64,000 nucleotides of DNA from Lineus longissimus (lineage: Eukaryota > Nemertea > Pilidiophora > Heteronemertea > Lineidae). The notes below the pieces were generated by a model. The model saw nothing but the letters and a program-made list of their open reading frames with translations. It did not search any database and had not been told where the DNA came from. Where the stretch lies: positions 11,198,937-11,262,936 of the forward strand of contig NC_088313.1 of the NCBI RefSeq assembly GCF_910592395.1, given 5' to 3'. This document shows, in pieces, positions 53,023 to 64,000 of the stretch (positions within the stretch are counted from its first letter, which is position 1; each line of letters begins with the position of its first letter). A program made the translations under genes and the position numbers.

Positions 53023-54023
53023 CTTAAGATAGCGCAGATGGGTAAAATGCGCGGAACATATACATACGTAACCATTACACTCACTACGTCGTGTGAGTGA
53101 TTAATATGTAAAGAGCAAGCTCTAGTGAACTCACACAACTGTATGTCCAGAGCATGCTCCGCACAAAACAGTGAACTCTTCACTGTCTCCATTTTCCGCT
53201 TACACAGAAGACAGTTCACAGTTGGCCAGATGCGTTCGCCGTCTATTATCCGCTTTTTGAACTAACAATGAGTGGGCTTGCCATTTTTAGCCACCAATAA
53301 TTACTAAAGCTTTTAAAGCTGCCAACGCATTTTTCTTGGGCAATTTGGAAAAGAATTATCACAATAAAATTAAACTTCGATGTGTTGATTTTCCGGTATG
53401 ATATTGACTACTAAGAACAATTTAGTTCGGTGGTGCACACACGCACACACACACACGCTCACAGATTATTCATTAAACGTCAAACAGTTTTAACAAACTC
53501 TACTCCACTAATTTCCATTAGTTTGTTTTTTTGGTTATCAACAATTTATGTTTTTCCCCCGTTGTTGTTTTTTTTTAACTTTTAAATTTTAGACGTTGAT
53601 TTCCTGTATTACTGTGAATATTGACCTCGTCTCCACTCTTTCGCGGCATCGCCTACCCATTCCCTAAGCGTCAAAATAGGTAACTGAGGCCACCTATTAA
53701 GTCACTCTGCAAAATTTAAATGGTTTAGTCTAATAAAAAGCGTCACGACCAGACACCTGGGAAGTGTCGCCGACAACAACCTGAGAAGTGTGCTTCCGCG
53801 CGTTACGTTAGACTTGTTGGATTAATTATCAAGCTTCATTTTACGTTGCCTAGCCTATATTGAAATTTTCTCACTTGATTGACCCCTGAGTTGCCGCCTG
53901 TCATGGGCTGTTCAGTTCTTTAATTTTATTAGGAAGAATTGTCCCAGTTAATGGTACTTCCGCCCAAAATCTCAAACCGGTTATAAACATGAAATTACCT
54001 GACTTTCACTGCCTATGAGTCAT
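53023..54023. other. No gene recognised
   Basis: Contains a CA-type microsatellite (about 53435-53458) and T runs. No ORF of note. Confidence 0.3.
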
Positions 54024-55440
54024 TGCCATGCGAGACAAAAAGTTACCAGATTGTGACTTACGGCTGGGAATGATAGGACCCCGACCCCTGATCACTGCCA
54101 AACTTTATATGTGAGACAAAAAGTTACCTGATTGTGACTTACGGCTGGAGAATGATGGGACCCCGACCCATGATCACTGCCAAACTTCATACGTGAGACA
54201 AAAAGTTACCAGATTGTGACTCGCGGCTGGGAATGATAGGACCCCGACCCATGATCACTGCCAAACTTCATACGTGAGACAAAAAGTTACCAGATTGTGA
54301 CTCGCGGCTGGGAATGATAGGCCCCGACCCATGATCACTTCCAAACTTTATATGCGAGACAAAAAGTTACCTGATTGTGACTTACGGCTGGGAATGATAG
54401 GACCTGACCCATGACCACTGCCAAACTTCATATGTGAGACAAAAAGTTACCAGATTGTGACTCGTGGCTGTGAATGATGGGACCCCGACCCCTGGTCACT
54501 ACCAAACTTCATATGTGAGACAAAAAGTTACCAGATTGTGACCCGTGGCTGTGAATGATAGGACCCAACCCATGATCTCTGCCAAACTTCATAGGTGAGA
54601 CAAAATATTACCAGATTGTGACTCGTGGCTGTGAATGATAGGACCCCGACACATGATGACTGCCAAACTTCATACGTGAGACAAAAAGTTACCAGATTGT
54701 GACTCGTGGCTGGGAATGATGGGACCCCGACCCCTGATCACTGCCAAACTTTATATGCAAGACAAAAAGTTACCTGATTGTGACTTACGGCTGGGAATGA
54801 TGGGACCCCGACCCATGACCACTGCCAAACTTCATACGTGAGACAAAAAGATACCAGATTGTGACTCGTGGCTGTGAATGATAGGACCCCGACCCATGAC
54901 CACTGCCAAACTTCATACGTGAGACAAAAAGTTACCAGATTGTGACTCGTGGCTTGGAATGACAGGACCCCGACCCCTGGTCACTACCAAACTTCATACG
55001 TGAGACAAAAAGTTACCAGATTGTGACCCGTGGCTGTGAATGATAGGACCCCGACCCCTGATCACTGCCAAACTTTACATGTGAGACAAAAAGTTACCTG
55101 ATTGTGACTTACGGCTGGGAATGATGGGACCCCGACCCATGACCACTGCCAAACTTCATTCGTGAGACAAAAAGATACCAGATTGTGACTCGTGGCTGTG
55201 AATGATAGGACCCTGACCCATGATCACTGCTAAACTTAATACGTGAGACAAAAAGTTTCCAGATTGTGTCTCGTGGCTTGGAATGACAGGACCCCGACCC
55301 CTCGTCACTACCAAACTTCATACGTGAGACAAAACGTTACCAGATTGTGACTCGTGGCTTGGAATGATAGGACCCCGACCCATGATCATTGCCAAAATTA
55401 ATAATTGAGACAAAAATTTACCAGATTGTGACTGGCGGCT
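54024..55440. repeat. Satellite array, about 82-bp unit, some 18 units
   Basis: Each unit has GAGACAAAAAGTTACC, GATTGTGACT, GGGAATGATAGGACCCCGAC and CACTGCCAAACTT. Units alternate between CTTACGG and CTCGTGG variants, suggesting higher-order expansion. The last units are diverged (to about 55590). There are no unique spacers, so it is not a CRISPR-like array. Confidence 0.92.
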
Positions 55441-57511
55441 GGGAATAAGATGACCTAACCGCCCCAATCCCTCATACTCCTGGCACATAGGGGAAAAAGG
55501 TCTCTTATTGTGACATGTTGTTGGAAATGATACCGCCTGTAGCCGCCCATCCTCACTGCTAAAGTGAAACAAAAGAGTCTAAATTTCAAATTCAAATTGA
55601 TTTATTGATTGCTTATCTATTCAGCTACAGTCAAAAACTATATATATAGTACAAATTAAAAACACGTGGTCATTCAACAATATTCCAGAATATTCAATGG
55701 TATTCTTCGTTGCGCAGAGAATGTGCGCAAAAGCAAACACACAGTGGAATGTTCACTGTTTAATGCGATATCGACAACAGTGAAATACTCTTCTGTTGTA
55801 TAGTAGAGAGTACGTTGATTAAAGACACATAGACCTAGAGAAACCCAGATTCATGCGCTCAGTTCATCTACGTACGGTAGACGTTTTGACAGAAAACCAG
55901 GGTGAGTTTTCTCCTGTATTTTCTCTTGATTTGCTAGGTACAATTGGCCATGACAACTGTTATTTGAAAAGTCATAGTATAGAATGACTCCAGTAGCTTG
56001 TTTACATAGGAAGTGTTACCGTTTTTGGCTTTCTGTCTCGTTAAATTTGCTCAGTCATTGAGTCGAAGTTGAAGATCAAAACACTCATGAACGCAATAGT
56101 ACATTTTATACACAAAACGGTGTTGCAAAAAATTCTTCCCAATCATCAGAATGAAATAATCGTAATACTTCACTATTATCTATTACACATAGATATAACA
56201 ACTACAGGAGAATGACTTTGAAATCCAGACAAAACTTTGTGATAAGAATAGCCTCTTTGTATTTATAAACATCATCGACATAGGCCTAATCAAAACAAAC
56301 CCGAACGCTGGATGAAAAATTTAACAAACATGGCGGACCACTTCACAAGAAGTTGACGTTTTCTCATGTTTCTTGTCAAAATAACAATGATTTCGTACAC
56401 CTTTGATAGTTACACTGGTCAGAGTACACAAATAATAGCGACGAAGTAGTCTGTTGGAATTGCGAGGTATTTTTAACGAACAATAATACTGCCATTCTCA
56501 GTCTGTGCTGATACGGAAAACCGTGAGGATCTGTGGGCCTACATTATTTAACATACATTACAGCTACATACCTGTAAGTGCGCCTAGTAAAGGCTTGGTT
56601 AGTTTACGTTTTTAAATTTGGCGCGCTTCCTTGTCAGCGGATGAGGAAGCTGGTCTGGGCATGCGCAGTGCTTTTGCCATCTACGATTGTCAGAAAGACT
56701 GTCGCTTCTCGATTTGTCAAAAACTTATATAGTATCAAAGCCCCCTAAAGTGGTAAGTTTATAAAAACTAGTCAAAACCAAAGATTATGATGCCCAGATT
56801 GCCTACAACTGGTCCAGTAAGGATGTCACTTGTTATTATGTCAAAAATCGACCTTTTTGTGCGGACCCTCGGATTTGTTGGTAGAACGTGTTTTGGCAAG
56901 GTTCCGCCCTGTCCTTTCCCTTCTATAAAAGTGTTAATTACACCCTTTACGGTCACTTGCATGGGCTCAAACTATTCTTGATGATCTATTGATCTTGTAT
57001 TGTAAGACCCTAGTTCGTAGGAGCGATGTTTTTGGCAAAAAGTGTGTTTTTATCTGATAGGCCTCCATGTACTTATATGGGAAACCTCACACACCCACTT
57101 CACGCCCAAAGGTGCGCAGTCACGTGACCTGCCATGAGGTGTTATAAGATGGCGCCACCGTCTGGCCTATAGCATTTCAAATAGTTTTGAATGTGTCTTC
57201 ATAGGCACATCCTATCACATCCTGTCACATCCTGTCTTACTAGTATGTAGATGCATGTTTGCATCATTTTCATAACGGCTACTCAGGGTTTAACCCTTTT
57301 ATGGTCTGTATTCTTGTCTATGTTGTTGTTCGAAACTTATGTTGTCTGCGACTCTTTGTCTTTGTAGATTCCACGAGTGGTATCGACTAATAAAAAGATT
57401 TAACGAATTACGTCGTAACTTGTACTCAGTACGGTCAGCACGGGGGCAAATCGAGGAGCGGCAGTTATAGTGGAATCACTTCGCGGAATGATTCGTCGAA
57501 CGTGATACTTC
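55441..57511. other. No gene recognised; presumed 5' side of the BEL/Pao element
   Basis: Unique-looking DNA without supported genes. A 5' LTR for the retroelement starting at 57512 may lie in the last few hundred bases, but I could not identify TG...CA ends or a primer-binding site. Confidence 0.3.
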
Positions 57512-59930
57512 ATGATGGGTGATAAAGACGTAAGCAAGTTCATCCAGAAACAAGAACGGGCCCTGCGCCAAGATGTCTCCACTTGGAGAAAAGTTGCTGT
57601 TGACACGGAGAAGTTGTGTGTTAGCTGCGAGGATCCAAATGCATTGGATGAGGCGTTCACGTATCTATTCGATGCATTCACGACGCTGGAGAAAGCATTC
57701 AGAAAGTTGGAAGAACTTTACGATCTACAAGGCAAAGAGAATGAATCCTATGTGCAGAAATATCAGGATATAGAGGAACTTAACTATCATCTGACTGAGA
57801 AACTGTCCAATGCCTTGGCAACTTTGAAGCAAAAGAACATGCAATCTAAGGTCACTGTTGGTGTTACAAATAAGAAAGAAGAAAAGCAGTCTGTGGACAC
57901 TGTTAAAGATAAAGATGAAAACGTCAATGCTAAATCTAATGACAGTCCTGATAACCCTAAGGATAACTCTGTACTTCCAAAAAGGAATGCGACTGCATGT
58001 GAACCCGCCACGTCAGACGTGGCCAACCTGATTTCACACTTGGTTGATCAGGTCAATCTGTCACGCCTACCACCACCAGAGCCTGGCGTGTTTTCTGGAG
58101 ATCCACTTTCATTCCCCTCCTGGAGGGCGGCGTACTGTAATCTTATTGAGAGAAAGAATATTAGTGCACCCGAGAAAATCCACTATCTGAAACGTTACTT
58201 GTCTAAGTCGGTAAAAGAAGTTGTGGACGGCTACCTGACTGTCGCCGATGAAGATTCATACAACCAGGCATGGATGCGATTGGAGAAACGTTACGGGGAT
58301 CCATTCATCATAGCCAATGCCTTCAGGGATAAGTTAGATCAATGGCCCGATGTATCATCACGAGACGGGAGGCACTTAGGAAGTTTTCGGATTTTCTGAG
58401 GCAGTGTCTGGCCGCCATGAAAGTCGGAACCAAGGGAAACCTGAACATTCTAGATGACGAACGTGAAAACCAAAAGATCCTGAGAAAACTCCCCGACTGG
58501 CTAATCAATCGATGGAACAGAACCGCGTCCACCTATAAACAGACTGTTTGTTGCCATCCACCCTTTCATTACTTCGTTACCTTTATCGAACAAGAGGCAG
58601 AACTTGCTTGTGACCCTGTAACTAGTGTCCAGGCTGTTAAGAAAAAAGAAAGTCGTCCTGGGAGTGAGATGTCTGCTCAACTTGGCACCAAGGAGAAACA
58701 ATCGTGGCGTAAAAAGGCCCCAGCTACCAGATCCTTCGCAACAGAGACAAAAGAAAGGAAATGCTTCTATTGTGAGGACAGTCATTTAGTACAGACATGC
58801 CCCCAGTTATCATCCAAACCCCTTAAGGAGAGACAGGACTTTGTACGATCAAACGCGCTGTGCTAGGGCTGTCTTCATAAGGGACACAGATCAAAGGACT
58901 GTAAGACACGCCTGCAGTGTAAAGTCTGCAGCAAGAACCACCCGACTCTGTTGCATATGGAGAGATCTGAACCGGCAAAGATGACCAGGAATCTGGAGAA
59001 AGCTGACGAGAAATCTACCAAGACCACCGACAGAAAAGTTGTGGAAACGGCCTTCAACCGGAGGAGTCGGACCAATGAAGCGGTAGGATGCAAGAGCTCG
59101 ATGATCGTCCCAGTCTGGTTGTCCCACAAAGATCATCCCCACTCAGAGATTATGACCTACGCTATGTTAGATACACAGTCGGACACAACGTTCATCCTGG
59201 AAAGCCTTCGACAGGAACTTGGTGTTGATGGGACCATCACTAAGCTAAAACTGTCCACAATGAGTGCTCAAAACCATCTGATAGAGACTGTTAAGGTAAA
59301 AAATTTGTTAGTTAGAGGATTAACATCGGATTCTGAAGAAAGACTCTCACTACCTCCGTCTTTCACTAGAGAGGTAATGCCAGCCGAGAGATCGCACATA
59401 CCGACACCGGCAATGGCCGAGAAGTGGCCTCATCTAAGACCCATTGCCAAGGAGCTGCCAGCTATCCAGGACTGCGATGTTGGGATATTGATAGGTTATG
59501 ACTGTCCCAAAGCCCTCAACCCTCGAAAAGTTATCTCTGGAGTCGAGTCTACTGATCCCTTTGCACAGAAGACCGACCTTGGATGGGGAATAATTGGTAT
59601 CATCGACAATCACTCAAGCAGCGACGACCCAATAGGAGTTAGCCACAAAGTTCTAACTTACAGCGATATACCCTCAGTTCAACAGAAGACCATAAAAGGG
59701 GATTTGGTTATCTCTAACGTCACAATCAAAGAGGTTCTTACAACGCTGGAGGCAGATTTCAAGGACACTGAGGATACCGGCAGCCAAGTATCAATTGAAG
59801 ACAGAAGATTCGTTCACATATTGACCAGAGAGATGCACCAAAGACCGGATGGGCATTACGAGGCACCCCTGCCTTTTCGGAACGGCAAGCCAAAGGAGCT
59901 CCCAGAGAACAGACGATTGTCCATGGTCTT
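57512..59930 (+). pseudogene. BEL/Pao LTR retrotransposon gag-protease, broken and 3'-truncated
   Basis: Gag begins at ATG 57512 with a coiled-coil part and the Pao-type domain (FSGDPLSFPSWRAAYCNLIE; YLKRYLSKSVKE). A frameshift near 58368 moves to the next frame (RREALRKFSDFLRQCL and on). CCHC zinc knuckles follow (CFYCEDSHLVQTC); the second knuckle is interrupted by TAG at 58864-58866, after which the same frame continues. The aspartic protease has AMLDTQSDTTF, the Pao-type variant of the usual DTGS. The start of the RT region is reached (LPFRNGKPKELPEN), then homology stops near 59935 where a transposase fragment on the other strand begins. RT, RNase H and integrase are absent. Confidence 0.8.
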
Positions 59931-59934
59931 TCTT

Positions 59935-60563
59935 TGGAAAAACGTTGTAGCTGCCGCAATGTTCTGTTGACCCAAAGGTACTCTAATGAAGTAAACTTGT
60001 AAGAAGTTTTTTGTCGGAGACATGCCAAAATTTCCATCAAGGAACCAGATATCAGCATCAGCCAACCTCCGAAGCTGTTCTTCTGTAGAGAAGGCAATTA
60101 TCCTATTGCCATCCTGACTGCGGTTGTCATAGAGAAGCATCTGTCTTGGTTGATCCCCATTTTGTGATAGCGTTAGTGCGTATTCTCCTTCAATAACAAG
60201 TTCATTCACGTTTGCTGGTTCCACCGGGATAACCCTCGTTCTCTCATTTCGGATGGTTCGTTTACAGATGTCAGGTGCTTGGATGAATCCTTGGGCGTCG
60301 TGTTGGACTGTTGCTGTTACCCTGGCGAGGATCTGTCCTGGCTTACTATCCGATTCTGCAGCCATCCTCTTCATTGTAGCCCTCACCTTCGTTACATCAA
60401 CATTCTTTTGGTCTGGATCGTGGTTGTGTTCAGATTGGAGAACAAGATTTTCTAATGCCAGGGTTGATCTCAACCTCCCCTTGCAACCAAAGTTATGCTT
60501 GACACATCTCCAATACAATGTTGTATCAGTTGGTCTGTGTTTATTATAAAACCGTTGAAACAT
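59935..60563 (-). pseudogene. FLYWCH zinc-finger/MULE transposase fragment
   Basis: About 210 residues from ATG 60563. The N-terminus has a FLYWCH-type end: YWRCVKHNFGCKGRL followed by EHNHD (C, C, H, H). Later, IIAFSTEEQLRRLADADIWF and LDGNFGMSPTKNFLQVYFI match the first part of MULE-type transposases, including the DGxF motif with the first catalytic Asp. The remainder of the transposase is missing: past about 59935 the frame reads antisense BEL/Pao sequence, so its last residues are not genuine. The start of the FLYWCH domain is also missing, so an upstream exon is likely. Confidence 0.7.
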
Positions 60564-61084
60564 AGCTTTTGACCTCCTCGATTATTTGTGATGAGCTCCA
60601 TCATGCCAGAATTTGTTATGATGTCCTAACTTTAAGGCTGAGGTTTTATACAAGTTCATTTGAACATTTAGCTTGGGATAATTAAGCCTACCACCAAGCT
60701 GTTGGAAACCATACAAAAGACCAAAAGCAACCCTTTCAAAGGAATCCATTTTTCTGACTTAGATAATTAAGAAATAATAATAATTAGTTGATAATTGGGC
60801 TTATGGAAATCCATTTCCACCTGATCAAAGCAATCATAAGGGAAATCATATCAATCAGCATTGCTTAGCAGTATGTTAATTGCTACATGTAATTAATCAA
60901 ATTTGAGTAATAAACTCTATAATTTTATCTGTACATAGTTTTTACTCTTTTTTACAGTGTATTTTGGTGTAGGCCTATTGTGGCGATTAGTTATAAAATT
61001 TGAAGTAGTCATTAAGAGAACTCTTTCAATAAGCATTGATAAAATCAGAAATAAAAGAATCATGATAAAAATATATGATCATAA
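60564..61084. other. No gene recognised
   Basis: AT-rich DNA upstream of the transposase fragment. No repeat or ORF I can support. Confidence 0.3.
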
Positions 61085-62162
61085 TAGTAGAAGTAAAACT
61101 GGATACCGTCACTGTAGTTTACAACAATGTCCATCGGTTCATATTGTTGGGCTGTTGTGTTGCTCCACCGACGCGCGTTTCTGCCCCTCTAGGCTTCATC
61201 AGGGTGGCTGGGGTTGACTTGCACTGTCTTGTTCGAAGTTCACAGTTTGAATGACATCATGACTCATGGGTGGTTTCTCAATGACGTTGTGACGTTATAG
61301 ACTTTGTTGCAACTCTGTTGTTGAAACATTCTGTTGTAGTCAAGCAGGTGGGCTGTCCAAATGGCACATATTGAGGAGTACAGGATCAACCGATGATACA
61401 CACGGACCAGACAATAAAATCAAAATAGTAGAAGTAAAACTGGATACCGTCACTGTAGTTTACAACAATGTCCATCGGTCCCTATTGTTGGGCTGTTGTG
61501 TTGTCCTTGTGTTGCTCCACCGACGCGCGTTTCTGCCCCTCTAGGCTTCATCAGGGTGGCTACAACATAATGTTTCAACAACAGAGTCGCAACAAAGTCT
61601 ATAACGTCACAACGTCATTGAGAAACCACCCCTGAGTCATGATGTCATTCAAACTGTGAACTTCGAACAAGACAGATGCAAGTCAACCCCAGCCACCCTG
61701 ATGAAGCCTAGAGGGGCAGAAACGCGCGTCGGTGGAGCAACACAACAGCCCAACAATAGGGACCGATGGACATTGTTGTAAACTACAGTGACGGTATCCA
61801 GTTTTACTTCTACTATTCCGATTTTATTGTCTGGTCCGTGTGTATCATCGGTTGATCCTGTACTCCTCAACATGTGCCATTTGGACAGCCCACCTGCTTG
61901 ACTACAACATAATGTTTCAACAACAGAGTCGCAACAAAGTCTATAACGTCACAACGTCATTGAGAAACCACCCCTGAGTCATGATGTCATTCAAACTGTG
62001 AACTTCGAACAAGACAGATGCAAGTCAATCCCAGCCACCCTGATGAAGCCTAGAGGGGCAGAAGCGCGCGTCGGTGGAGCAACACAACAGCCCAACAATA
62101 GGGACCGATGGACATTGTTGTAAACTACAGTGACGGTATCCAGTTTTACTTCTACTATTCCA
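61085..62162. mobile_element. Foldback array: direct and inverted copies of a 340-bp unit
   Basis: AGTAGAAGTAAAACTGGATA with ACCGTCACTGTAGTTTACAA occurs forward at 61085 and 61425, and reversed near 61755-61815 and 62105-62162. Shared inner words are CCGACGCGCGTTTCTGCCCC and CTTCATCAGGGTGGCT. The two halves could form a long hairpin around about 61562. No protein-coding capacity. Confidence 0.8.
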
Positions 62163-62199
62163 AAAATATATGATCATACCTTTATATTACCTAGTTTCT

Positions 62200-62380
62200 T
62201 TTTTTTGTGTACCTATTTTACCCAGTACCTATTTTACCTAGCACCTATTTTACCCATACCCAATTTACCCAATCCTAATTTACCTGTATCTACCTACTTT
62301 ACCCGTACCTATTTTACCTCGTACCTATTTTACCGTACCTATTTTACCCGTACCTAATTTACCGTACCTATTTTACCTAC
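62200..62380. repeat. Minisatellite of TACCTATTTTACC type
   Basis: About a dozen irregular units of 12-18 bp (CCTATTTTACCC with variants). The ORF reading through it is a repeat shadow. Confidence 0.9.
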
Positions 62381-62484
62381 ACTCAGTAAATAGAGATATA
62401 ACACTGAATGTGAAAAGTCGAAAGTAGTAAGTAGTAGTTATTACTAGAAAGTAATGTCAGAAACTTTCAACTTTTGTTTAATTT

Positions 62485-62675
62485 TCCGGGGACGAATTAT
62501 CATCGGGAACGAATTTCCCAGGGACGAATTATCCCAGGGGACATATTTTCCGGGGACAAATATTCCGGGGACGAATTATCCTCGGGGACAAATTATCCGG
62601 GGACGAAATTTCCTCGGGGACGAATTTTCCTAGGGGACGAATTTTCCGGGGACGAGTTTTCCGGGGACGAATTTT
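62485..62675. repeat. Minisatellite of GGGGACGAATT type
   Basis: About 11 units of 16-18 bp (TTTTCCGGGGACGAATT with variants). The 68-codon ORF through it, with repeated SGDE, is not a gene. Confidence 0.9.
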
Positions 62676-62689
62676 CCTAGAGCCCATTT

Positions 62690-62897
62690 ATTCCAACTCT
62701 GGTTTCATCAATCACTATAGTTCTGCTTCCCATTTCAGACTCAAAAAGCATCTTTTTCTCACAATCCTCATTCAATGAACTAACTTTCAAAAACAATCTA
62801 TCACACATTCTTATTGTCTCGTTAACTAAGAAAAATCCGTCCTTGTTCTTGAAATGGGAAGCAGAACTATAGTGATTGATGAAACCAGAGCTGGAAT
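62690..62897. mobile_element. 208-bp foldback/MITE with 48-bp arms
   Basis: The arms 62690-62737 and 62850-62897 match at 47 of 48 positions (GGTTTCATCAATCACTATAG in the middle). The loop of 112 bp has no ORF. It starts straight after the GGGGACGAATT minisatellite. Confidence 0.8.
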
Positions 62898-63653
62898 AAT
62901 TTGATTACAAAGCTTTATTTGTGTCGTACTTAGCATAATCTAACATTTCACAATTGCTTATGTCATTAGTGTATTTAGAGGATGCTAGAGGATTAGTAGA
63001 TTGATGGATTAGATTGATGATTAGATGGACGATTGGTTAAGTTGTTTGCTCTAATGTGTTGATTGCCACCAAAGTTGTTGTGTGCTTTAGATTAAAATGT
63101 TTATATATCATAACTGGATACTGTAAAGCTCTTTGATGGTGGTATAAGTAAGCTTTAGTCTTGTGTTTCCAGGTGGTCTGATTGTTATTCCTGTCGACAT
63201 AACATCAGTCAGGGTCTCTTCCACTTCCAGACAACTTGATAACAGGATGCAGGAGATTATAGCTTTATCAGATTATAAGCATTAGTTGCGGTTCCACTAC
63301 AGGAAAGTGCGGACTACATCCGAATTAGTTGTGCTTCCATTACAGCTAGTCCGGACTACACAAGTCCGGATCTCACTAAGAGCGGTATTATTAAGTGCGG
63401 ATAGGACAAGCGGATTTAAGCCGAACTTAGAATAGACCCGGATCTAAAGCAGAAATTACCTGTAATGGAACCGCATTAGTCCGGATTATGATCAAGTTAC
63501 TAAGTACGGCTACAGGTGGCATGTCAATCTGAACGTAGTGTTGGTTCTGTCAAAACAAACACGCAGTATTTCTGTCAACAGGTCAACTCTGATTCGTTCT
63601 CATTTCATAATTCAATTCTTGATTTAAGTAAATTATAGTGCTTTATCGTAACT
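62898..63653. other. Spacer with short inverted repeats rich in TCCGGAC
   Basis: GTTGCGGTTCCACTACAGG (about 63286) pairs imperfectly with CCTGTAATGGAACCGCATT (about 63459). Between them AGTCCGGAC-type words recur, also near the right edge (63930-63960). It may be the terminal region of a DNA transposon that includes the Myb-like ORF. Confidence 0.45.
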
Positions 63654-63845
63654 ATGGCTCGCTGTTCATGGACAAAGGTGGAAACCCTCGCGATTCTAAC
63701 CATTTGGGAGCGTGAGAACATTCAGGCCCAACTAAATGGGACCTGTAAAGACACGAAAGTGTACGCTAAAATAGCAAAAGAATTGACTGAAGTTGGTCAT
63801 CCAAAGACCAAGGACCAAGTAAACACCAAAATAAAACAGCTTTGA
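63654..63845 (+). pseudogene. Myb/SANT-like DNA-binding domain fragment
   Basis: 63 residues from ATG. CSWTKVETLAILTIWERENI, then KVYAKIAKELTEVGHPKTKD and QVNTKIKQL, follow the trihelix/Myb-SANT pattern (first Trp, acidic helix, last helix with Lys-x-Lys). It stops right after the third helix, where related proteins continue with more helix, so it is either a first exon or a truncated copy. Myb/SANT proteins of this kind are often partners of PIF/Harbinger transposases, and the TCCGGAC-rich inverted repeats around it would fit a DNA transposon. No transposase is visible before the window ends. Confidence 0.5.
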
Positions 63846-64000
63846 AGAGTTTAGCCTAACGCGCATAGAGTGGCGCCGCCTGTAGCCGTACTTGTTAACT
63901 TACCAATCCTGTAGTCGAACTGCACCACCTTCGTTAGTCCGGACTGAGCGAAGTTCGGACCTCATGCGGATGCGATAGAAACGGATCTACGCCACCCAAA

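Noticed and set aside
54024-55440. CRISPR-like regular array
   Set aside because: The units are contiguous and similar throughout with no unique spacers, and the DNA is eukaryotic; it is a satellite.
62474-62680. ORF with repeated SGDE
   Set aside because: Translation of a minisatellite.
1-64000. Idea of a free viral or bacterial genome
   Set aside because: Nested transposons, spliced exons, satellites and long non-coding stretches show that this is animal nuclear DNA with an integrated element.

Overview
The window looks like animal nuclear DNA, most likely from a marine invertebrate. It is AT-rich and full of nested mobile elements, with spliced exons, long tandem satellites and many AGGCCTA-type words. 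I see no host housekeeping gene and no tRNA or rRNA, and I cannot name the species.

Region 1 (1 to about 41.1 kb) is an endogenous Polinton/Maverick (adintovirus-like) element. Its genes lie on the minus strand from 34.8 kb down to the left edge: protein-primed DNA polymerase B, a PC4-like protein, a deoxynucleoside kinase, a Cys-rich zinc-finger protein, integrase with chromodomain, packaging ATPase, a basic virion-type protein, a Ser/Arg-rich protein, penton-type minor capsid protein, a small membrane-type protein, double jelly-roll major capsid protein, adenain-like protease, and a membrane-anchored PC4-like protein. Divergent plus-strand genes (37.5-41.1 kb) follow a TATA box and a chain of consensus splice sites that would form a multi-exon 5' leader. 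Without three inserted elements the minus-strand block is about 15.5 kb, normal for a Polinton. Damage includes an in-frame stop in the penton gene, a 34-bp duplication in the polymerase, two genes split by insertions, and several one-base shifts at short homopolymers that could be real or consensus errors.

Region 2 (8,006-24,214) is a 16.2-kb Helentron-type rolling-circle transposon inserted in that element. It encodes a polyprotein: 2A-like motif with one substitution, C76-like cysteine protease, basic repeats, Rep (HUH/Y2), PIF1-type helicase and two EEP endonuclease domains (the first dead). One 19-nt repeat-mediated deletion breaks the frame. Downstream of an eroded internal 3' end lies a four-exon gene resembling RPA/OB-fold ssDNA-binding proteins, then a second, intact 3' end.

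Four shorter non-autonomous relatives (3.5-4.9, 27.2-28.3, 38.3-39.4 and 47.5-49.3 kb) carry the same ends and a roughly 303-bp core repeat. Each core unit holds AGGTCA half-sites in nuclear-receptor geometry (DR3, usually with ER8).

Region 3 (41.1-64 kb) has no clear host gene. It contains inverted-repeat elements, an 82-bp satellite (54.0-55.4 kb), a damaged BEL/Pao retrotransposon (57.5-59.9 kb) abutting a FLYWCH/MULE transposase fragment, a foldback array (61.1-62.2 kb), minisatellites, and a Myb/SANT-like fragment near the right edge.
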